64,000 nucleotides of DNA from Streptomyces sp. man185. Its GTDB lineage: Bacteria > Actinomycetota > Actinomycetes > Streptomycetales > Streptomycetaceae. Shown one piece after another: positions 61,305 to 64,000 of this stretch. The notes below the pieces were generated by a model. It saw only the letters and a list, made by a program, of their open reading frames with translations. It was not told the DNA's origin and made no database searches. The position numbers and the translations under genes were made by a program. Numbering within the stretch: position 1 is the stretch's first letter; every line of letters starts with the position of its first letter. Location: positions 976 to 64,975 of the forward strand of contig NTHE01000007.1 in assembly GCA_002551355.1 (NCBI GenBank), in the 5' to 3' direction.

Positions 61305-62024
61305 TCACTCCTCGCCCGCCAGCTTCAGCGTGCGCAGCTTCTGGCCCGCGTACCAGGTGGCGGCGGCCGTGACCGCGACCAGCAGGACCGTGGCGAGCGG
61401 CAGGCCGACTTCCGAGGTCACCACGCCGTCGCCCGAGACCTTCTGGGCGACCGCCAGGGACCACTGCTGGACGCTGAGCGTGCGCGCACCGGCCACCAGG
61501 CTGCCGAAGAGGGCCTCCCAGACCAGCGCGTACACCAGGCCCAGGACCACCGCGTGCCGGCTGACCGTGCCGAGCAGCAGGAACAGGGCGCTGTACGCGA
61601 TCGAGGCGACCAGCGCCGCGATCGTGTAGGCGACGGCGATCTGCTGGCCGTTGCCGTTGAGGATCAGGCCCGCGAGCAGCGTCGGCAGGGCGGAGAAGAC
61701 CATGGTCACGGCGATGGCCACGATCAGCTTGGTGAAGATGATCGTGGGCCGCTTCACCGGCTTGGCGAGCAGGTAGACGATCGAGCCGTCGTCGATCTCG
61801 GGGCCGATCGCCCCGGTGCCCGCGATCACGCCGATCAGCGGCACCATCGTGGCGATGGCGAAGCCGCCGAGGACGTCCGAGGCGATCTGGTCATCGGCTC
61901 CGGCGAACATGCGCACGGCCGCGGCGATGACCAGCAGCAGTGCGGGCAGGACGAACAGGATGGCGGCCCGGCGCCGGCCGAGCAGGGCCCGGTAGGTGAG
62001 CCGGGCGACTGTGGGGTCGTACAT
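61305..62024 (-). CDS. ABC-2 type transporter permease (239 aa)
   Basis: ATG 62024 (MYDPTVARLTYRALLGRRRA). Six hydrophobic segments, e.g. AILFVLPALLLVIAAAVRMF, FAIATMVPLIGVIAGTGAIG, LIVAIAVTMVFSALPTLLAG and LGLVYALVWEALFGSLVAG. The DDGSIVYLLAKPVKRPTIIF loop is typical of ABC-2 permeases. It pairs with the ATPase at 62055; the substrate is unknown. Confidence 0.9.
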   Translation of the reverse strand: MYDPTVARLTYRALLGRRRAAILFVLPALLLVIAAAVRMFAGADDQIASDVLGGFAIATMVPLIGVIAGTGAIGPEIDDGSIVYLLAKPVKRPTIIFTKLIVAIAVTMVFSALPTLLAGLILNGNGQQIAVAYTIAALVASIAYSALFLLLGTVSRHAVVLGLVYALVWEALFGSLVAGARTLSVQQWSLAVAQKVSGDGVVTSEVGLPLATVLLVAVTAAATWYAGQKLRTLKLAGEE

Positions 62025-62054
62025 GACGGTGCACAGCTCCTTTCAGGCCACTAC

Positions 62055-62966
62055 TCAGGCCGCTACGAGATAGGAAAAGACCGATTCGAGGGACTCGTCG
62101 GACGGCGAGACGGTGAGCAGCCGGATGCCCTGTTCACGGGCGACCCTCGGCAGCAGTTCGGTGAACCGCCCGAAGTCGACGGCCTGGATGCGCAGCGCCT
62201 TCTCGGTCAGGTCGACCTCGATGCCGGCCGTGGACGGGTCGGCGATGAGCGCGGCCGCCAGCGCCCGGTCGTCGCTGGAGCGCACCAGATAGCGGTGCGG
62301 CCGGTCCTTCATCAGCCGGCGGATCTTCCGGAAGTCGCCGGACGCGGCGTGCCTGCCCGCCACGATCACCTCGATGTGGGAGGCCAACTGCTCGACCTCC
62401 TCGAGGATGTGGGAGGAGAACAGGACCGTGCGCCCCTCGGCTCCCATCCGCCGCAGCAGTTCCATCAGCTGCATCCGCTGGCGCGGGTCCATCCCGTTGA
62501 ACGGTTCGTCCAGGAGGAGCACCGAGGGCTCGTGAACGAGCGCGGACGCCATCTTCACGCGCTGGCGCATGCCCTTGCTGTACGTGGCGATCTTGCGGTC
62601 CTGCGCGTACTCCATCTGGACCGTGGCGAGCGCCTTCTGCGCCTCGGCCCCGCCCAAACCCTGGAGTTCGGCGTTGGCGACGACGAATTCCTTGCCGGTG
62701 AGGAAGTCGTACATCCCTTCCCGCTCCGGGACGATGCCGATCTCCTTGTAGACGGCCTCATTGCGCCAGATCGGCCGGCCGTCGAGCGTGACCTTCCCGG
62801 TCGAAGGAGCGAGGAATCCGCCCATCATGTTGATGAGGGTGGACTTTCCGGCGCCGTTCGGGCCGAGGAGTCCGGTGACGCCGGGCCCCACGGTCATGGA
62901 GACGTCGTTGACGGCGACCACGTTGCCGAACCAGCGCGAGGTGTGGTCGATCTCGATGGTGGTCAC
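62055..62966 (-). CDS. ABC transporter ATP-binding protein (303 aa)
   Basis: GTG 62966 (MTTIEIDHTSRWFGNVVAVN) overlaps the upstream permease stop by 4 bp. Walker A GPNGAGKST (about 36-44), signature YSKGMRQR (about 130), Walker B VLLLDEPFNGMDP (about 150) and H-loop FSSHILEEVE. The C-terminal 80 residues extend beyond the nucleotide-binding domain, as in ABC-2 systems. It energises one of the two permeases. Confidence 0.94.
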   Translation of the reverse strand: MTTIEIDHTSRWFGNVVAVNDVSMTVGPGVTGLLGPNGAGKSTLINMMGGFLAPSTGKVTLDGRPIWRNEAVYKEIGIVPEREGMYDFLTGKEFVVANAELQGLGGAEAQKALATVQMEYAQDRKIATYSKGMRQRVKMASALVHEPSVLLLDEPFNGMDPRQRMQLMELLRRMGAEGRTVLFSSHILEEVEQLASHIEVIVAGRHAASGDFRKIRRLMKDRPHRYLVRSSDDRALAAALIADPSTAGIEVDLTEKALRIQAVDFGRFTELLPRVAREQGIRLLTVSPSDESLESVFSYLVAA

Positions 62967-63871
62967 AGCCCGACCCTCCGGTAGCGGCGCATCAGGACGG
63001 CGTACGAGCCGGCGACGAGCGCGAGAACAACGATCAGGTAGACCACGCCGGCGCCGGCGCCCGGGCCTTCGCCTCCGGGGAAGGCGGAGGACGCGCCGAG
63101 GAACGCGGTCTGGACGCCGTCGATCAGGGTGATCGGCGAGAAGAGGCCGAGCCACTGCACGGCCCCGTCCGAGCCGGTCTCCCAGGCGATGGCCTGGATC
63201 GTGGAGACGGCGCCGTAGGTGATGGTCAGGAGGGCGATCACCGCGGCCACGCCGAAGCCCCGCCGCGGTGTCAGGGCGGCCATCACGAGGCCGAGCCCGG
63301 CGAACAGCACGGACAGCAGCGCCACCGACACCAGTCCCTGGCCGAACCACTTGGTCTGATCGGCGAAGTCGAACTTCGCGAGCAGAGAGCCCACATAGAG
63401 GACGAGCAGCGGCACACCGGTGAGGATGAAGAGCGCGGAGGCGGTGGCGGCGAACTTCGCGACCACGTAGTCGGCGCGTTCGATCGGCCGCGAGAAGTAC
63501 AGGGGGACGCTCTTGAAACGGAGATCCCTGGATACCGCCTGCGGTGCCTGGGCGGCGATGAACAGGCCGATGACGGCCTGGAGGTAGATCGCGTACGAGG
63601 TGTACTCGACCACCAGCTTGCTGGCGTCCGGTGCGGCCATGGAGACCGCCACCAGGATCGCCGCGACGAGCGCCATCACGCCGAACAGCAGCATGGGCAA
63701 CACCTTGGACTTGGCGGAACGGCCCAGTCCGAAGGAGCCTCGCAGGGTCTGCGAGAACAGGGAGCGGCGGGCGTAGGCCCGGCCGAGCCGCGGTCCGTCG
63801 TAGGAGCGGTAGCCGATGTTGTGGATCCGGGAGGCGTCACGCCCGGCCGCGGTGCCGGTCTCAGTGCTCAT
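62963..63871 (-). CDS. ABC-2 type transporter permease (302 aa)
   Basis: ATG 63871 (MSTETGTAAGRDASRIHNIG). YRSYDGPRLGRAYARRSLF precedes six membrane helices (VLPMLLFGVMALVAAILVAV and onward), including the SYEV-type RPIERADYVVAKFAATASAL loop. This N-terminus (IHNIGYRSYDGPRLGR) characterises actinobacterial ABC permeases that partner with the following ATPase. Its start overlaps the previous gene end. Confidence 0.93.
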   Translation of the reverse strand: MSTETGTAAGRDASRIHNIGYRSYDGPRLGRAYARRSLFSQTLRGSFGLGRSAKSKVLPMLLFGVMALVAAILVAVSMAAPDASKLVVEYTSYAIYLQAVIGLFIAAQAPQAVSRDLRFKSVPLYFSRPIERADYVVAKFAATASALFILTGVPLLVLYVGSLLAKFDFADQTKWFGQGLVSVALLSVLFAGLGLVMAALTPRRGFGVAAVIALLTITYGAVSTIQAIAWETGSDGAVQWLGLFSPITLIDGVQTAFLGASSAFPGGEGPGAGAGVVYLIVVLALVAGSYAVLMRRYRRVGL

Positions 63872-64000
63872 CGCGACCGCTTCCCTTCTGCTGGACGACC
63901 CCGGCGGTGGCGGCCGCGACGGGGGCGGCGGCGCTCCGCGCCCCGGCCTGTTCGGTACGGAAGACCTCGGCGATCTGGTGGCGGCGCTGCTCCATGCGGA
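63861..64000 (-). CDS. C-terminus of an upstream ABC transporter ATPase (partial)
   Basis: The frame runs in from base 64000 and stops at 63861 (ending QQKGSGRDEH). RMEQRRHQIAEVFRTEQAG is the usual C-terminal tail of a nucleotide-binding subunit preceding this permease. It overlaps the permease start by 11 bp. The catalytic part is outside the window, so the family is inferred from context. Confidence 0.6.
   Translation of the reverse strand, partial: RMEQRRHQIAEVFRTEQAGARSAAAPVAAATAGVVQQKGSGRDEH

Overview
This window is high-GC actinobacterial DNA. Codon bias, tRNA-linked integrative elements, a canonical Streptomyces parS 14-mer, Streptomyces-type DnaA boxes, a subtilisin-inhibitor-like gene and the gene families present all point to a Streptomyces chromosome. 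The parS site and DnaA boxes fit the core arm, not far from oriC. Everything below is read from sequence only; family names come from recognised motifs and remembered relatives, and no search was run.

Layout. (1) About 1-7.8 kb is accessory DNA. It holds a GntR/UTRA regulator that runs off the left edge, and a tightly overlapping operon of small proteins with a second GntR/UTRA regulator (927-3001). It also holds a membrane-anchored protein and a low-GC reverse transcriptase/HEPN gene pair (4715-6765) that looks like a split AbiA-type phage-defence system. (2) 7.83-15.72 kb is a complete actinomycete integrative and conjugative element (AICE) core: NUDIX hydrolase, GntR regulator, SCO3933-type protein, TraSA/FtsK translocase, spread proteins, rolling-circle Rep, Xis and Int. 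It abuts the 3' end of tRNA-Arg(ACG). No left copy of the tRNA end was found, so the accessory block may be cargo of this element. (3) 16-35 kb is mostly chromosomal: tRNA-Ser(GCT), an SSI-like inhibitor, a very large PAS/pseudo-kinase/receiver protein, parS, an acyl-CoA ligase, an ECF-type sigma factor, a five-gene cluster matching the mycobacterial igr steroid side-chain operon, a possibly SOS-controlled primase-polymerase, and a large secreted PA14/beta-propeller/CBM/DUF1080 protein. (4) 35.4-38.9 kb carries MarR and amidohydrolase genes, then the wreck of a second integrative element (5'-truncated integrase fused head-to-head to a 5'-truncated GntR gene) next to tRNA-Ser(TGA). That GntR remnant is a near-identical inverted copy of the left-edge GntR gene, about 38 kb away. 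(5) 39-64 kb is ordinary core genome: HtrA-like protease, GDPD, ATP-binding anti-sigma-type proteins, SEC-C protein, primase-polymerase-like protein, PP2C, aminopeptidase P, a copper/cytochrome-oxidase maturation cluster with a DyP peroxidase, pheA, serS, a HAD phosphatase, and an ABC-2 type transporter block leaving at the right edge.

How the genes work together. The AICE genes form one regulated transfer/replication/excision module, and its regulator sites can be seen at both promoters. The RT and HEPN genes overlap and should act as one unit. The igr-like genes together would remove the last three carbons of a steroid-type side chain as propionyl-CoA. The Sco1, PCuAC, YcnI and CopCD genes form a copper-delivery operon. 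The pheA-serS intergenic region contains a cluster of DnaA boxes with 10-bp repeats beside it and is the best candidate for a chromosomal replication-control locus here.
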